NCBI RefSeq assembly: GCF_900096585.1 | Contig: NZ_FMYH01000001.1 | Location: 620,001-684,000 of the forward strand | From: Sanguibacter gelidistatuariae | GTDB lineage: Bacteria; Actinomycetota; Actinomycetes; Actinomycetales; Cellulomonadaceae | Reading direction: 5' to 3' | Length of the DNA: 64,000 nt | Shown: positions 24,275 through 32,422 of the stretch, piece by piece | Numbering within the stretch: position 1 is the first letter of the stretch | Layout: every line of letters begins with the position of its first letter | Notes under the pieces: model-generated | Told to the model about the DNA's origin: nothing | The model's input: the letters and a program-made list of their open reading frames with translations, nothing else | Database searches by the model: none | Translations under genes and position numbers: made by a program

Positions 24275-24940
24275 ATGGCCTACTCCCTTGCGCTCGTCGA
24301 CCTCGACGGGACCCTCACCGATTCCGCCCCCGGCATCATCGCCTCGATCACCTACGCCTTCGACACCCTGGGCCTCCCGCGCCCGAGCGAGGAAGACCTG
24401 CGTCGCGTCGTCGGCCCCCCGATCGAGGAGAGCGCCCTGCGGCACGGGGTCCCTGGAGAACGGCTGACGGAGTTCGTCACGGCCTACCGGGCCGCGTTCA
24501 CGGGCGGCGGGATGCTCAACAACTCCGTCTACCCGGGCATCCGGGAGGCGCTCACGACGCTGCTCGACGGCGGCATCCGCCTCGTCGTGGCTACCTCCAA
24601 GCCGGAAGTGTTCGCCCGCCAGATCCTCGAGCACTTTGACCTCGACCAGTTCTTCGAGGCGATCTGCGGTTCCACCCTCGACGGCACCCGCAGCACCAAG
24701 GCGGACGTCATCGAGCACGCGCTCAAGACCGTGGCGGCAACCGAGGGCGGGTTGCCGCAGGTGTCCGACATCGTCATGGTTGGCGACCGTGAGCACGACA
24801 TCCTCGGGGCGCGCACCCACGGCATCGAGACGATCGCCGTCACCTGGGGCTACGCCGCCGCCGGCGAGCACGCCGCCGCCCGGCCCCGTGCGGTGGCGTC
24901 CACCCCGGACGAGCTCGCCGCCGCGGTCCTCGCCCCCTGA
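24275..24940 (+). CDS. HAD-superfamily hydrolase, phosphoglycolate phosphatase-like
   Basis: 221 residues. HAD motif I is DLDGTLTDS (nucleophile Asp in DxDGT), motif II VVATSKP, motif III a Lys in STKAD, motif IV GDREHDILGA. An alpha-helical cap is inserted after motif I, as in the Gph/PGP group. A 5'-nucleotidase or general sugar-phosphate phosphatase role is equally possible. The ATG follows GAGGAT by 6 bases and a GGGGG stretch. It starts 77 bases after the thioredoxin-NHL gene on the same strand. Confidence 0.9.
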   Translation: MAYSLALVDLDGTLTDSAPGIIASITYAFDTLGLPRPSEEDLRRVVGPPIEESALRHGVPGERLTEFVTAYRAAFTGGGMLNNSVYPGIREALTTLLDGGIRLVVATSKPEVFARQILEHFDLDQFFEAICGSTLDGTRSTKADVIEHALKTVAATEGGLPQVSDIVMVGDREHDILGARTHGIETIAVTWGYAAAGEHAAARPRAVASTPDELAAAVLAP

Positions 24941-25051
24941 CCCCCGATGAGCCCGACCTCGAGGTCGTCAGCCTGGCGCGAGTGCACCCGTCTGAACTGA
25001 CGTACTCACGCCAGTGACTACCTCAGCCGTGCCCGCCCCGCCCCGCCCCGC

Positions 25052-25822
25052 TCAGCGCAGGGCGGCGCGGAAGGCTGCCCGGTTGCGGGTGATGTACTCC
25101 GACGCTGGGCCCCAGTGGTCGGCGTGGCCGTCGGCGTGGAGCGCGGCCCAGGGTTGCGCGCCGGTGCGTGCGCCGTCGATCAGGAGGTCGTACATCGCGC
25201 GGGTGTGGTCCGCGGTGAGCTGGACGAGCTCGGGCCGCAGGTGGGCGCTGACCCCGTAGCCGTCGACGAGGGCACGCAGCCGCGGCCCGTCGACCGCGGG
25301 GTCGCCTCCCGCGTGCATCGGCACGAATCCGTGGGCTACGTAGGCGAGGTCCCACAGCCGGGAACCGGGACCGGCGCCGTCCCAGTCGATGATGACCCAC
25401 CTGTCCCCGTCGCGGACCAGGTTCCATGGCGCGATGTCGTGGTGGCAGATCAGGTCGTCGCGGTCCGCCGGGATGGCCACGTCCCATACCGCTCCCGGCG
25501 GCGGGACGAAGGACGCGGTGGCGTCGTGCAGGTCGCGGACGAGGGCGCCGACCCGGGCGAGCTCGGCGCCCGTCATGGCCGGCATGGCGTTGGCCATGGT
25601 GCCGGGGACGTACTCGAGCACGTGGCGGTTCTGGTCGTCGATCCCGAAGGACCGAGGTGCGCCGTCGAAGCCGACGTCGGCGAGGTGGATGAGCAGGGCA
25701 TGAACCGTGGGCGTCGCGGGTGTCGCCGGCTTTCGCACGGTCGCCCCGAGCACGGGATCGGTCACGAGAACCACGCTGGCGGCAACGTTGCCGCCAGTCA
25801 GGGTCTCTTCGGAGAGGGACAT
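25052..25822 (-). CDS. Aminoglycoside phosphotransferase-family kinase
   Basis: 256 residues from the ATG at 25822. It has the APH/choline-kinase fold: a short N-lobe, the catalytic loop CHHDIAPWNLV (HxDxxxxN) and the metal-binding DWDGAGPGSRLWDLA. The spacing of these motifs is that of PF01636. It differs clearly from the APH(6)-type kinase at 18332. The substrate is unknown; in actinobacteria such genes range from drug kinases to homoserine or choline-like kinases. It ends about 110 bases past the HAD gene end, converging with it. Confidence 0.86.
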   Translation of the reverse strand: MSLSEETLTGGNVAASVVLVTDPVLGATVRKPATPATPTVHALLIHLADVGFDGAPRSFGIDDQNRHVLEYVPGTMANAMPAMTGAELARVGALVRDLHDATASFVPPPGAVWDVAIPADRDDLICHHDIAPWNLVRDGDRWVIIDWDGAGPGSRLWDLAYVAHGFVPMHAGGDPAVDGPRLRALVDGYGVSAHLRPELVQLTADHTRAMYDLLIDGARTGAQPWAALHADGHADHWGPASEYITRNRAAFRAALR

Positions 25823-25899
25823 GGGGCCAGTGTGCCGCACTTGTCCACGTGGTCATAGTCGCCTATGAGCACGGGTGAGAGGGGCCTCCACGCCCGCCC

Positions 25900-25930
25900 T
25901 TGACCTTGACGCGACGTCAACCTCTACCGT
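25900..25930 (+). promoter_or_regulatory. MerR-type promoter/operator of the TipAS-like regulator
   Basis: TTGACC (25900-25905) and TACCGT (25925-25930) are separated by 19 bases, the over-long spacer typical of MerR-controlled promoters. The spacer holds a symmetric TTGAC-GCGAC-GTCAA. Transcription would start about at the ATG (25938), so the mRNA is probably leaderless and autoregulated. Confidence 0.85.
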
Positions 25931-25937
25931 CAATGTC

Positions 25938-26705
25938 ATGAAGGAACGCGACTGGTCTATCCAGGAGATCGCCCGAACCGCCGGGACCACGAGCCGCACG
26001 CTGCGTCACTACGACGACATCGGGCTGCTCCGGCCGAGCCGGACGGGTGGGAACGGGTACCGCTACTACGACGCGGCGACGCTCGTCCGCCTTCAACGGG
26101 TGCTCATGCTGAGGGACCTCGGCCTTGGGCTGCCCGCGATCGCGGTCGCACTCGATTCCGACGACGACGAGGCGCGTGCGCTGCGCACGCACCTGCGGTG
26201 GTTGGAGTCTGAGCACGACCGGCTCGACCATCAGATCGCCTCCGTCCGGAGCACGATCAGATCTCTTGAGAACGGTGAAGAACTCATGGCACAGAACATG
26301 TTCGACGGATTCGACCACACCCGCTACCAGGGCGAGGTCGCCGAGCGGTGGGGCGCCAAGGCCTATCAGGCTGGCGACTCCTGGTGGGCCTCTCTGCGGG
26401 AGGTGGAGCGGTCCGCCTTCCTCGACGAGCAGCGCGCGATCGCCGAGGGCTTCGCGGCCGCGAAGCAGGCGGGGCAGGCGCCGGGCGACGACGCACCGCA
26501 GGCCCTGGCCCGGCGCCAGCACGACTGGCTCGCGGCGTCCGCCCACGGCACCGGGCAGCCGGAGATCACCGCGGAGTACTTCATCGGCCTAGCCGAGATG
26601 TACGTGGACGACCCCCGGTTCACCGCCGCCTATGACTGGGCAGGCGAGGGGACGGCAGTGTTCGTCCGGGATGCCATGACGGTCTACGCCGACCGGAACC
26701 TGTGA
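25938..26705 (+). CDS. MerR-family regulator with TipAS ligand-binding domain
   Basis: 255 residues from the ATG at 25938; the frame is open further upstream but across the operator. The N-terminal MerR winged helix (IQEIARTAGTTSRTLRHYDD, YRYYDAATLVRLQ) is followed by the dimer coiled coil and a TipAS domain (MFDGFDHTRYQGEVAERWG, to the end). TipAS proteins bind hydrophobic peptides or thiopeptide antibiotics and activate their own promoter and efflux genes. No transporter is adjacent. The target seen here is its own 19-bp-spacer promoter. Confidence 0.93.
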   Translation: MKERDWSIQEIARTAGTTSRTLRHYDDIGLLRPSRTGGNGYRYYDAATLVRLQRVLMLRDLGLGLPAIAVALDSDDDEARALRTHLRWLESEHDRLDHQIASVRSTIRSLENGEELMAQNMFDGFDHTRYQGEVAERWGAKAYQAGDSWWASLREVERSAFLDEQRAIAEGFAAAKQAGQAPGDDAPQALARRQHDWLAASAHGTGQPEITAEYFIGLAEMYVDDPRFTAAYDWAGEGTAVFVRDAMTVYADRNL

Positions 26706-26721
26706 GCTGCACCGGCCAGTT

Positions 26722-27372
26722 TCAGCAGTGGATGGCGCCGAGGTCGGCGAAGAGCTCCTGGTTGAGGCGGAAGGCGCCCTGCGCCTCGGTGATCGCCCGA
26801 GCCATCTCCTCCTCGGTGAAGACCAGGGCGTCCAGGCGCTCGCGGTAGACGTCCTTGAAGGGCTTCGCCTTGGGGATCTCGGCGAAGGTGTAGAACGCCA
26901 GCCCTTCCGGCCCGACGCCGTAGTGGCGCTCGAGCATGCGCTTGATGATCTGTCCGCCGGACAGGTCGCCGAGGTAGCGGGTGTAGGCGTGCGCGGCATA
27001 GCGCGGGAGCGAGGTCGCGCACGCCTCGAGGACGGCCACGTACCGTACGGTCGCGGGCAGCGGGGTGATCTGCGACTGCCAGTCCGGTCCGATGAAGAAG
27101 GCGAGGTCCTCGGCGATGGAGGGAGTGCGGAGCAGCTCGTCGAAGAGCAGCGTCTCGCCCTGGGGGAGGCCACGCACGGCGTCGTTCAGGGCCTCGAGTG
27201 CCTGGTAGACGAAGTACTGCTGCGCGGCGAGCGCTACGTACGCGGCGGTGTTGAGCTCGCCGCCCATGAGCTTGCTGATGTAGCCGGAGTGCTCGGCGTC
27301 CTCGTGCTCGGAGCGGGTGCCTTCCCGCAGTCGCAGGGACAGGGTGGGCTGTTCCGTGGCGAGTGTGGTCAC
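26722..27372 (-). CDS. hmuO: Heme oxygenase (HmuO-type)
   Basis: 216 residues from the GTG at 27372 with GAGGAG 7 bases upstream; the frame runs further up but lacks a start with a binding site. The heme-ligand His23 is in SEHEDAEHS, the same context as His20 of Corynebacterium HmuO. The distal-helix glycines are in YLGDLSGGQIIKRM, and the protein ends in FADLGAIHC. It opens heme to biliverdin, CO and Fe2+ in the cytoplasm, an iron-acquisition step. It lies 193 bases downstream of a TetR gene on the same strand; the gap contains an iron-box-like site and a TetR half-site. Confidence 0.95.
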   Translation of the reverse strand: MTTLATEQPTLSLRLREGTRSEHEDAEHSGYISKLMGGELNTAAYVALAAQQYFVYQALEALNDAVRGLPQGETLLFDELLRTPSIAEDLAFFIGPDWQSQITPLPATVRYVAVLEACATSLPRYAAHAYTRYLGDLSGGQIIKRMLERHYGVGPEGLAFYTFAEIPKAKPFKDVYRERLDALVFTEEEMARAITEAQGAFRLNQELFADLGAIHC

Positions 27373-27415
27373 CGTGGGCTCCTCGATCGGCTGGTCGACG
27401 GGCTCCCGACGGAGA

Positions 27416-27444
27416 TGACAAGGTGTCATGACGACCTGTCAGAA
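27416..27444. promoter_or_regulatory. Candidate TetR operator half-sites at the heme oxygenase promoter
   Basis: TGACA-AGG-TGTCA (27416-27428) is followed by TGTCAGAA (27437-27444), the same 8-mer that forms the arms of the palindrome at the TetR start. The last site covers the likely transcription start if TACCGT (minus strand, 27446-27451) is the -10. Confidence 0.6.
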
Positions 27445-27460
27445 ACGGTACCGCATGAAT

Positions 27461-27479
27461 TTAGGGTTGCCTATCCTAG
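27461..27479. promoter_or_regulatory. DtxR/IdeR-like iron box upstream of heme oxygenase
   Basis: TTAGGGTTGCCTATCCTAG matches 15 of 19 positions of the DtxR/IdeR consensus (TTAGGTTAGCCTAACCTAA), including both outer TTAGG/CCTA arms and the GCCTA core. It lies about 90-108 bases before the heme oxygenase start, over the probable -35. Confidence 0.75.
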
Positions 27480-27565
27480 TGGTCGAGGATTCCGATCTGC
27501 GAGACGACGCGGGCGCGACAAGGGCGCGATCGCGCCGTCTGGAGGGGGCCGGCGTCGGGCCTTGT

Positions 27566-28168
27566 TCAGGCGTTCACGAGGCCCGCGCCGACGGCGCGCA
27601 GCACAAACGCCTCGGTCGCCGTGATCGCGGCGTCGCGGGCGGTCTGCTCCTCGGGAAGCTGGCGACCGGACAGGCATGCGTTGACCAGAGCCACCGAGGT
27701 GGGGATGTCCTGGTTGGGGAACTCCCCACGGGCGATGCCGGCGGTGAGGATGTCGCGCAGGATCTCCTCGATCACGACGGCATGCTCGCGCAGGCGCTGC
27801 TGGGTGCCGCGGGAGAGCACGGTGCGCAGGTCCGGTCCGGGGGCGAGGTGGAAGACGCGCTTGAGCCGGGCTTGGGCTCGGACGTAGGTGCGCAGCTGCT
27901 GGAGCGGGTCTTCCACGCCCTCGAGCGAGCGCTTGAGGGTCTCGACGTAGCGCTCGGTCTCGAAGGTGATGAACCCCATGAGCAGGGCTTCTTTGTCGGA
28001 GAAGTGGTTATACACCGCGGTGCGTCCAACCCCGGCCGCCGAGGCGATGTCGGCGAAGGAGATGGCGTCGAAGCCGCGCTCGGCCATGAGCGCGGACAGG
28101 GCGGTGAAGAGTCGCTGGCGGGTCTGCTCGCGGTGCTCGTGGAGTGATCCACCAATGATCTTCGGCAT
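27566..28168 (-). CDS. TetR-family transcriptional regulator
   Basis: 200 residues from the ATG at 28168, which has GGGAG about 10 bases upstream. The N-terminal helix-turn-helix is typical (ISFADIASAAGVGRTAVYNH, FSDKEALL). The C-terminal ligand domain is all-helical and not assignable. Its start overlaps an 8-bp-arm palindrome whose half-site recurs at the heme oxygenase promoter downstream, so it probably represses itself and heme oxygenase. The ligand may be heme or another metal-related signal, which is inference. Confidence 0.9.
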   Translation of the reverse strand: MPKIIGGSLHEHREQTRQRLFTALSALMAERGFDAISFADIASAAGVGRTAVYNHFSDKEALLMGFITFETERYVETLKRSLEGVEDPLQQLRTYVRAQARLKRVFHLAPGPDLRTVLSRGTQQRLREHAVVIEEILRDILTAGIARGEFPNQDIPTSVALVNACLSGRQLPEEQTARDAAITATEAFVLRAVGAGLVNA

Positions 28169-28196
28169 TCTGACAGTCTCCCACATCGTGTCAGAA
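28168..28196. promoter_or_regulatory. TetR autoregulatory operator
   Basis: TTCTGACA (28168-28175) and TGTCAGAA (28189-28196) are exact inverted repeats with a 13-base spacer, covering the start codon and leader of the TetR gene. Confidence 0.7.
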
Positions 28197-28202
28197 CGCG
28201 CA

Positions 28203-28220
28203 TGGAAGGGTACCCTTCCA
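28203..28220. promoter_or_regulatory. 18-bp perfect palindrome between TetR gene and unknown gene
   Basis: TGGAAGGGTACCCTTCCA is perfectly symmetric and sits 7 bases from the TetR operator in the divergent gap before the unknown gene at 28349. It is probably an operator for a different regulator, or a second control site of the same region. Confidence 0.6.
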
Positions 28221-28348
28221 CGAACCTTCTACGGCCCAGCGAGGGCGGCCGGGCGGGCAGCGCGACGCCTGAGCGCCGCCGAAAGCGTACGCACAGCCGT
28301 TTCATACCGGAAACGTCCTGGCATTCTTCGCTGCGTAGCGTGACCAAG

Positions 28349-29254
28349 ATGACAACAGCCTTCGGCGTCACCGGCCCCGACCCCGTAGCAGGTCCCGTGT
28401 TCGCGGTGCCGGCGAGCGCGCCGATCGAGACGCTCGCCCGGGCCTGGTACCCGGCCGCCCGCTGGCTCCGTGAGCCCGTCACCGCCGAGGCGGTGGCCGC
28501 CCGCACGGTCCCGTTGCGCGGTGCACGGTTCCGCGGCATGTCGACCGTGGCGGAGCCGGAGCCTGGTGAGCTCGAGCTCGAAGACGGCGTCGTGCTCACC
28601 GGCCCGAGCCCGCTCCCGCCGGACCGCTACCAGGGGCTCGGCCTGACGGCCCAGCGGGTTGACGTCTTCGGCGTGCGCATCGACGGGGCCGACGCGGCGT
28701 CCCGCGCGGAGCGCGAGGTCAGGGTGCTGCGGTGGATGGTCGCGGCCGCCCGGCACGCCCGGGGTGCTGTCGTCGTCGAGGGCGCAGACACGGCGATCCC
28801 CCTCGACCCCAGGCGCTCGGTCAACCGGCATCTCTTCAGCGCCCTCACGCTCGACCCCGGCCACGCCCTCGCGCTCGTGCGCACGGTCCTGGTGCAGGCC
28901 ACGCTCGAGACCGTGGGCCCGGATCCGAGCGCCCCCCAGAACTTCGAGATCGTCACGCACACTCCCTACGACGGGTCTGTCGTCGTGCGCTGCGAACGGG
29001 CAGGCAGCCTTCCCCCGGCGTTGCGCACCATCCCCTGGCGGGAGTCCGGCCCCTTCGGCTACTCGGTGCGGTGGTTGTCGGGAGACGCTCACCAGGAGCG
29101 ATCGGAGAGCCCGTCCCACATGTATCAGATTGCCCGCCACCGGATGGCGCCGGTCGTGGTCGACGTCGTCTCTGTCCTGCGTGACGCGGTCGCGGGCACC
29201 GTGCTCGACGACGACGGCTTCATCTGCACGGATCCGCCCGTCCGGTCCCGCTGA
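28349..29254 (+). CDS. Hypothetical protein, paralogue of the protein at 39937-41016
   Basis: About 301 residues from the ATG at 28349 (a GTG at 28340 adds three). I do not recognise a family. No membrane helix or signal peptide is seen. It shares a layout with the 359-residue protein at 39937. A WMVAAARHARGAVVVEG segment parallels WLVAVGRRLGGSLFFEV, an SVNRHLFSALTLDPGHA segment parallels SVDLTVYSDVWLDPAAA, and the ends have similar TYEVRW/GYSVRW strands before a final helix. It is divergent from the TetR gene across two palindromes. Function is unknown. Confidence 0.75.
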   Translation: MTTAFGVTGPDPVAGPVFAVPASAPIETLARAWYPAARWLREPVTAEAVAARTVPLRGARFRGMSTVAEPEPGELELEDGVVLTGPSPLPPDRYQGLGLTAQRVDVFGVRIDGADAASRAEREVRVLRWMVAAARHARGAVVVEGADTAIPLDPRRSVNRHLFSALTLDPGHALALVRTVLVQATLETVGPDPSAPQNFEIVTHTPYDGSVVVRCERAGSLPPALRTIPWRESGPFGYSVRWLSGDAHQERSESPSHMYQIARHRMAPVVVDVVSVLRDAVAGTVLDDDGFICTDPPVRSR

Positions 29255-29326
29255 GCTCGGCGCGCACCACCGCCAGCACATGAACGTCCGGCGACCTCCG
29301 GGTGAACAGGCGTCCCGCGTCCCGAG

Positions 29327-29405
29327 TTGTCCACAGAATTTGTCCACAGGCCTGTGCGTATGTGGAGAAGTACAGTGCACAGGCTGTGGATAACACTGTG
29401 GACAA
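29327..29405. promoter_or_regulatory. Cluster of four DnaA boxes
   Basis: TTGTCCACA occurs at 29327-29335 and 29340-29348. The complementary orientation occurs as TGTGGATAA at 29385-29393 and TGTGGACAA at 29397-29405. All four are perfect high-GC actinobacterial or classical DnaA boxes. The pairs face each other, with start spacings of 13 and 12 bases, across a 36-base centre. The surrounding gene-free interval (29255-29552) also has a GCCTGTGCGTA direct repeat (near 29350 and 29439) and a tandem GCCACAGTGA (29499-29518). No dnaA, dnaN or gyr genes are nearby. Confidence 0.85.
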
Positions 29406-29552
29406 CAGCCCGGGCGATCACCTCCGAACGCCTGTGCGTAGGTGTTTGTACCGGTCCCGCGAACTGCTCGACACGTCGTCCGAGCCTGCGCAATGCCACA
29501 GTGAGCCACAGTGAGCGGTGCACCGGCCGAAGGAGGCGGCTAGCCTCGACAG

Positions 29553-30632
29553 ATGAGCAACCTCGAGACCGCGCCGCAGGAAGAGATCTGCGCGGCCGGG
29601 CACGCCGGTCCGCGCGAACGCAGCCTCGAGATCCTGGAGCCCCGCCTGGTCCCGCTCGGCGGCCCCCGCGCCATGACCGTCCGGCGCACGCTTCCCCAGC
29701 GCCAGCGCAGCATGGTGGGTGCGTGGTGCTTCCTCGACCACTACGGGCCCGACGACGTCTCGACCGGACCTGGCATGCACGTCCCGCCCCACCCGCACAC
29801 CGGTCTGCAGACCGTCTCCTGGCTGTTCGCCGGCGACGTGCTCCACCAGGACTCCGTGGGATCGGTGTGCATGGTGCGCCCCGGGGAGCTCAACCTCATG
29901 ACGGCAGGGCGCGGGATCTCCCACTCGGAGCAGTCGCCGGACCCGGCGGCCACCCGGGTGCCGGTCCTCCACGGCGTCCAGCTGTGGACGGCGCTCCCGG
30001 CGGCCCACCTGGATGCCTCGCCCTCCTTCGAGCACCATGGCGACCTCCCTGTCCTGCACGCACCGGGCGCCAGCGTCCGGGTGTTCCTGGGCGAGCTGCC
30101 CGCGCAGGCGCGCCTCGGCGCGCCCGACGGCCTGCGCTCGCCAGCGACGATCTTCTCCCCGCTCGTGGGCGCCCAGATCGACCTCGCCGCCGGCGCCGAG
30201 CTGACCCTTGAGCTCGACCCGACCTTCGAGCACGCCGTGCTGCTGGACACCGCCGAGCAGGTCCTCGTCGACGGCGACCCGCTGGCCCGCTCCGAGCTCG
30301 GTTTCCTCCCCGCCGGAGCACGCCAGGTCACGCTGCGCACGCCTGACGCCGCTGCCCGCCTCCTCCTCATCGGCGGCCGACCCTTCGAGGAGGAGATCGT
30401 CATGTGGTGGAACTTTGTCGGCCGCACGCACGAGGACATCGTCCAGGCACGTGCCGACTGGGAGCGTCAGCTGAGCGAGCCGAGCGCGGCGGGGATCGGT
30501 GGAGAGAAGTCACCATCGCCAGATCCCGTCGACGTGGCTAGGTTTGGCACGGTCGTCGGGTACGACGGCCCGTCGCTGCCAGCCCCGGTGCTGCCCGCCG
30601 TGCGTCTGACTCCCCGAAGGAACGCCCCCTGA
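29553..30632 (+). CDS. Pirin-family protein
   Basis: 359 residues. The N-terminal cupin holds the pirin metal site PPHPHTGLQT and HSEQ (two His in HxH, then His and Glu), and the C-terminal pirin_C domain ends with EEEIVMWWNFVGRTHEDI. Pirins are Fe-binding, some with quercetinase-like or regulatory activity. The substrate cannot be read from sequence. The ATG is 6 bases after TAGCCT, suggesting a leaderless mRNA. The ~50-residue C-terminal extension is Pro/Ser-rich. Confidence 0.92.
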   Translation: MSNLETAPQEEICAAGHAGPRERSLEILEPRLVPLGGPRAMTVRRTLPQRQRSMVGAWCFLDHYGPDDVSTGPGMHVPPHPHTGLQTVSWLFAGDVLHQDSVGSVCMVRPGELNLMTAGRGISHSEQSPDPAATRVPVLHGVQLWTALPAAHLDASPSFEHHGDLPVLHAPGASVRVFLGELPAQARLGAPDGLRSPATIFSPLVGAQIDLAAGAELTLELDPTFEHAVLLDTAEQVLVDGDPLARSELGFLPAGARQVTLRTPDAAARLLLIGGRPFEEEIVMWWNFVGRTHEDIVQARADWERQLSEPSAAGIGGEKSPSPDPVDVARFGTVVGYDGPSLPAPVLPAVRLTPRRNAP

Positions 30633-30670
30633 CGATCCAACCGACCGGCCCCGAGGCTTTGGCCGTCTCG

Positions 30671-31834
30671 ATGCCCGCGCCGACCCCGCCGGGTTTCTCG
30701 GTCTCCGCGCCCCGGGACCGCTTCGCCGATCTGCTGCGGACTCTCGCGCTCGGTGCCGTCATCCTCGGGCACTGGACCATGGCCGCGATCGGCCGCAGCT
30801 CCGCCGGCGAGCTGACGGTCGACAACATCCTCAACATCGAGCGATGGATGTGGCCGATCACCTGGGTGCTCGTGATGATCCCGCTGTTCTTCTTCGTCGG
30901 AGGCTTCTCCAACGCGACGAGCTGGAACCGGGTGGTCGAGCGCGAGCGCACCCGCCGCGGTGACGTGCCGCCGACCTTCGGGCAGGCCTACCGGGTGTTT
31001 GTCCACCGCCGTCTCGGTGGACTGTTCACCCCGCTCATCCCGTTCGTGCTGCTCGTCGCGGTGGCCGTCGCACTCGCGCTGTGGCTGGGGGCGCCCAAGA
31101 CTCTGACGCTCACCGTGGCGGTCGTGGTCGTCATGCCGCTGTGGTTCATCGCGGTCTTCGCCGCCCTGGCGCTCATCGCGCCGGTCATGCTCGTCCTCCA
31201 CGAACGGTTCGGCTGGTGGGTCGTGGCGGCGTTGTCGCTGGCCGCGGTCGCCGTCGACGTGGTGCGGATCGTCACGGACAACCCGTATCCGGGGTACCTC
31301 AACTACGTGCTGGTCTGGGGCGTGGCGCAGCAGATCGGCTTCGCCTACTTCGACGGCACACTGCAGCGGATGAGCCGCACCCGAGTCGCGGCGTGGGCCG
31401 CGGTGGCCTTCGCCGCCCTGGTCGCGGCGACCGCCTCGTCGATCTGGCCGGAGTCGATGATCGGTCTCTCCGGGGAACGGTCGAACTTCAGCCCGCCCGG
31501 GACCGTGCCGTTGCTGTTGACTCTGGTGCAGATCCCGGTCGCGCTCCTGCTGCGCCCGGTCGTCGCGCCGTGGCTGGACCGCCCGCGCGTGGCCGCAGTG
31601 CTCGATACGGCGTCGAACAACTCGATGCGCGCCTTCCTGTGGCACCTGCCGGTCCTGGTCGCCGTCACCGGTCTGCTGCTGCTTGCCGGAGTCCCGTTCC
31701 CCGACCCGGGCAGCGCGGCCTGGTGGTGGAGCCGGCTGCTCTGGTTCCCCCTCCTGGCCCTCGCCCTGTGGGGCCTGCTCGCCACGACCGATGCGCTCAG
31801 GCGGCGGCGTCTTCCTCGCGCCGGGTCCAGGTGA
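30671..31834 (+). CDS. Acyltransferase-3 family integral membrane protein
   Basis: About 387 residues from the ATG at 30671 (a TTG at 30659 is the alternative). It has ten or so membrane helices. The first helix has RDRFADLLRTLALGAVILGHW, where the His is the catalytic candidate of the family, followed by the FFFVGGFSNATSW signature of actinobacterial members. It transfers acyl groups to an envelope carbohydrate, target unknown. It begins 38 bases after pirin and its 3' end overlaps the convergent SprT gene by 38 bases. Confidence 0.85.
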   Translation: MPAPTPPGFSVSAPRDRFADLLRTLALGAVILGHWTMAAIGRSSAGELTVDNILNIERWMWPITWVLVMIPLFFFVGGFSNATSWNRVVERERTRRGDVPPTFGQAYRVFVHRRLGGLFTPLIPFVLLVAVAVALALWLGAPKTLTLTVAVVVVMPLWFIAVFAALALIAPVMLVLHERFGWWVVAALSLAAVAVDVVRIVTDNPYPGYLNYVLVWGVAQQIGFAYFDGTLQRMSRTRVAAWAAVAFAALVAATASSIWPESMIGLSGERSNFSPPGTVPLLLTLVQIPVALLLRPVVAPWLDRPRVAAVLDTASNNSMRAFLWHLPVLVAVTGLLLLAGVPFPDPGSAAWWWSRLLWFPLLALALWGLLATTDALRRRRLPRAGSR

Positions 31835-32258
31835 CCAGGAACCGCCGATCGAAGGTCGGGCTGCAGCGCAGGCAGGAGACCTCGGAGCGCGGGCGCCGGA
31901 ACCGGTCGACCTCGTGCCCGCCGCTGCACACGCCGATCCACGGTGCGGCCGGGCGAGGAGCCTCGGGTCCGATGACACGTTTCCCCGAACAGCCCACCTG
32001 ACGAGCCATGGCACGCCAGCGGGGACCGTGCCCGGCCCCGTGCCCCACGAGCGCGTGGGCGATCTCGTGCAGCAGCGTGTCCGTGACCAGGGGCTCGTCG
32101 TACAAGGCCATCAGGTGTCGGGAGACCGAGATCTTCCGGGAGGCGTAGTGGCACGCGCCGGCGCGGCGCCGGGCGTGGTCGAACGTCAGCTCCCAGGTCT
32201 GCAGGCCGTGCAGCGCCATGAGCCGCAGGCCGATCTTCCGGACCTCGCCGAGTTCCAT
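31797..32258 (-). CDS. SprT-like zinc metalloprotease-domain protein
   Basis: 153 residues from the ATG at 32258, preceded by GGAGGAG 7 bases upstream; a GTG at 32285 is in frame but lacks that site. The active-site helix is LLHEIAHALVGHGAGHGPRW (HExxH plus a third His). A C-terminal zinc-ribbon-like pair follows (GVCSGGH, SCLRC). SprT-like proteins resemble the protease domain of Spartan; bacterial roles are poorly known. Its 3' end overlaps the acyltransferase gene. Confidence 0.9.
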   Translation of the reverse strand: MELGEVRKIGLRLMALHGLQTWELTFDHARRRAGACHYASRKISVSRHLMALYDEPLVTDTLLHEIAHALVGHGAGHGPRWRAMARQVGCSGKRVIGPEAPRPAAPWIGVCSGGHEVDRFRRPRSEVSCLRCSPTFDRRFLVTWTRREEDAAA

Positions 32259-32422
32259 GCCGGTCTCCTCCGGAGCCAGGGTCACCGCCGGTCGGGGACC
32301 ACGCAGAGGACACTATGCGGTGGCGCCGACAGAGTCGTAGTCGCGCCTGTGTGATCGGTGGATAACCGTGGCTGACCCGCGCCCCCCGACGCGGGCCAGC
32401 CACTCTCAGCAGTGCCGAACCG

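Noticed and set aside
29327-29405. The chromosomal replication origin
   Set aside because: oriC in actinobacteria lies between dnaA and dnaN with many more boxes; neither gene is present, so this is at most an accessory DnaA site.
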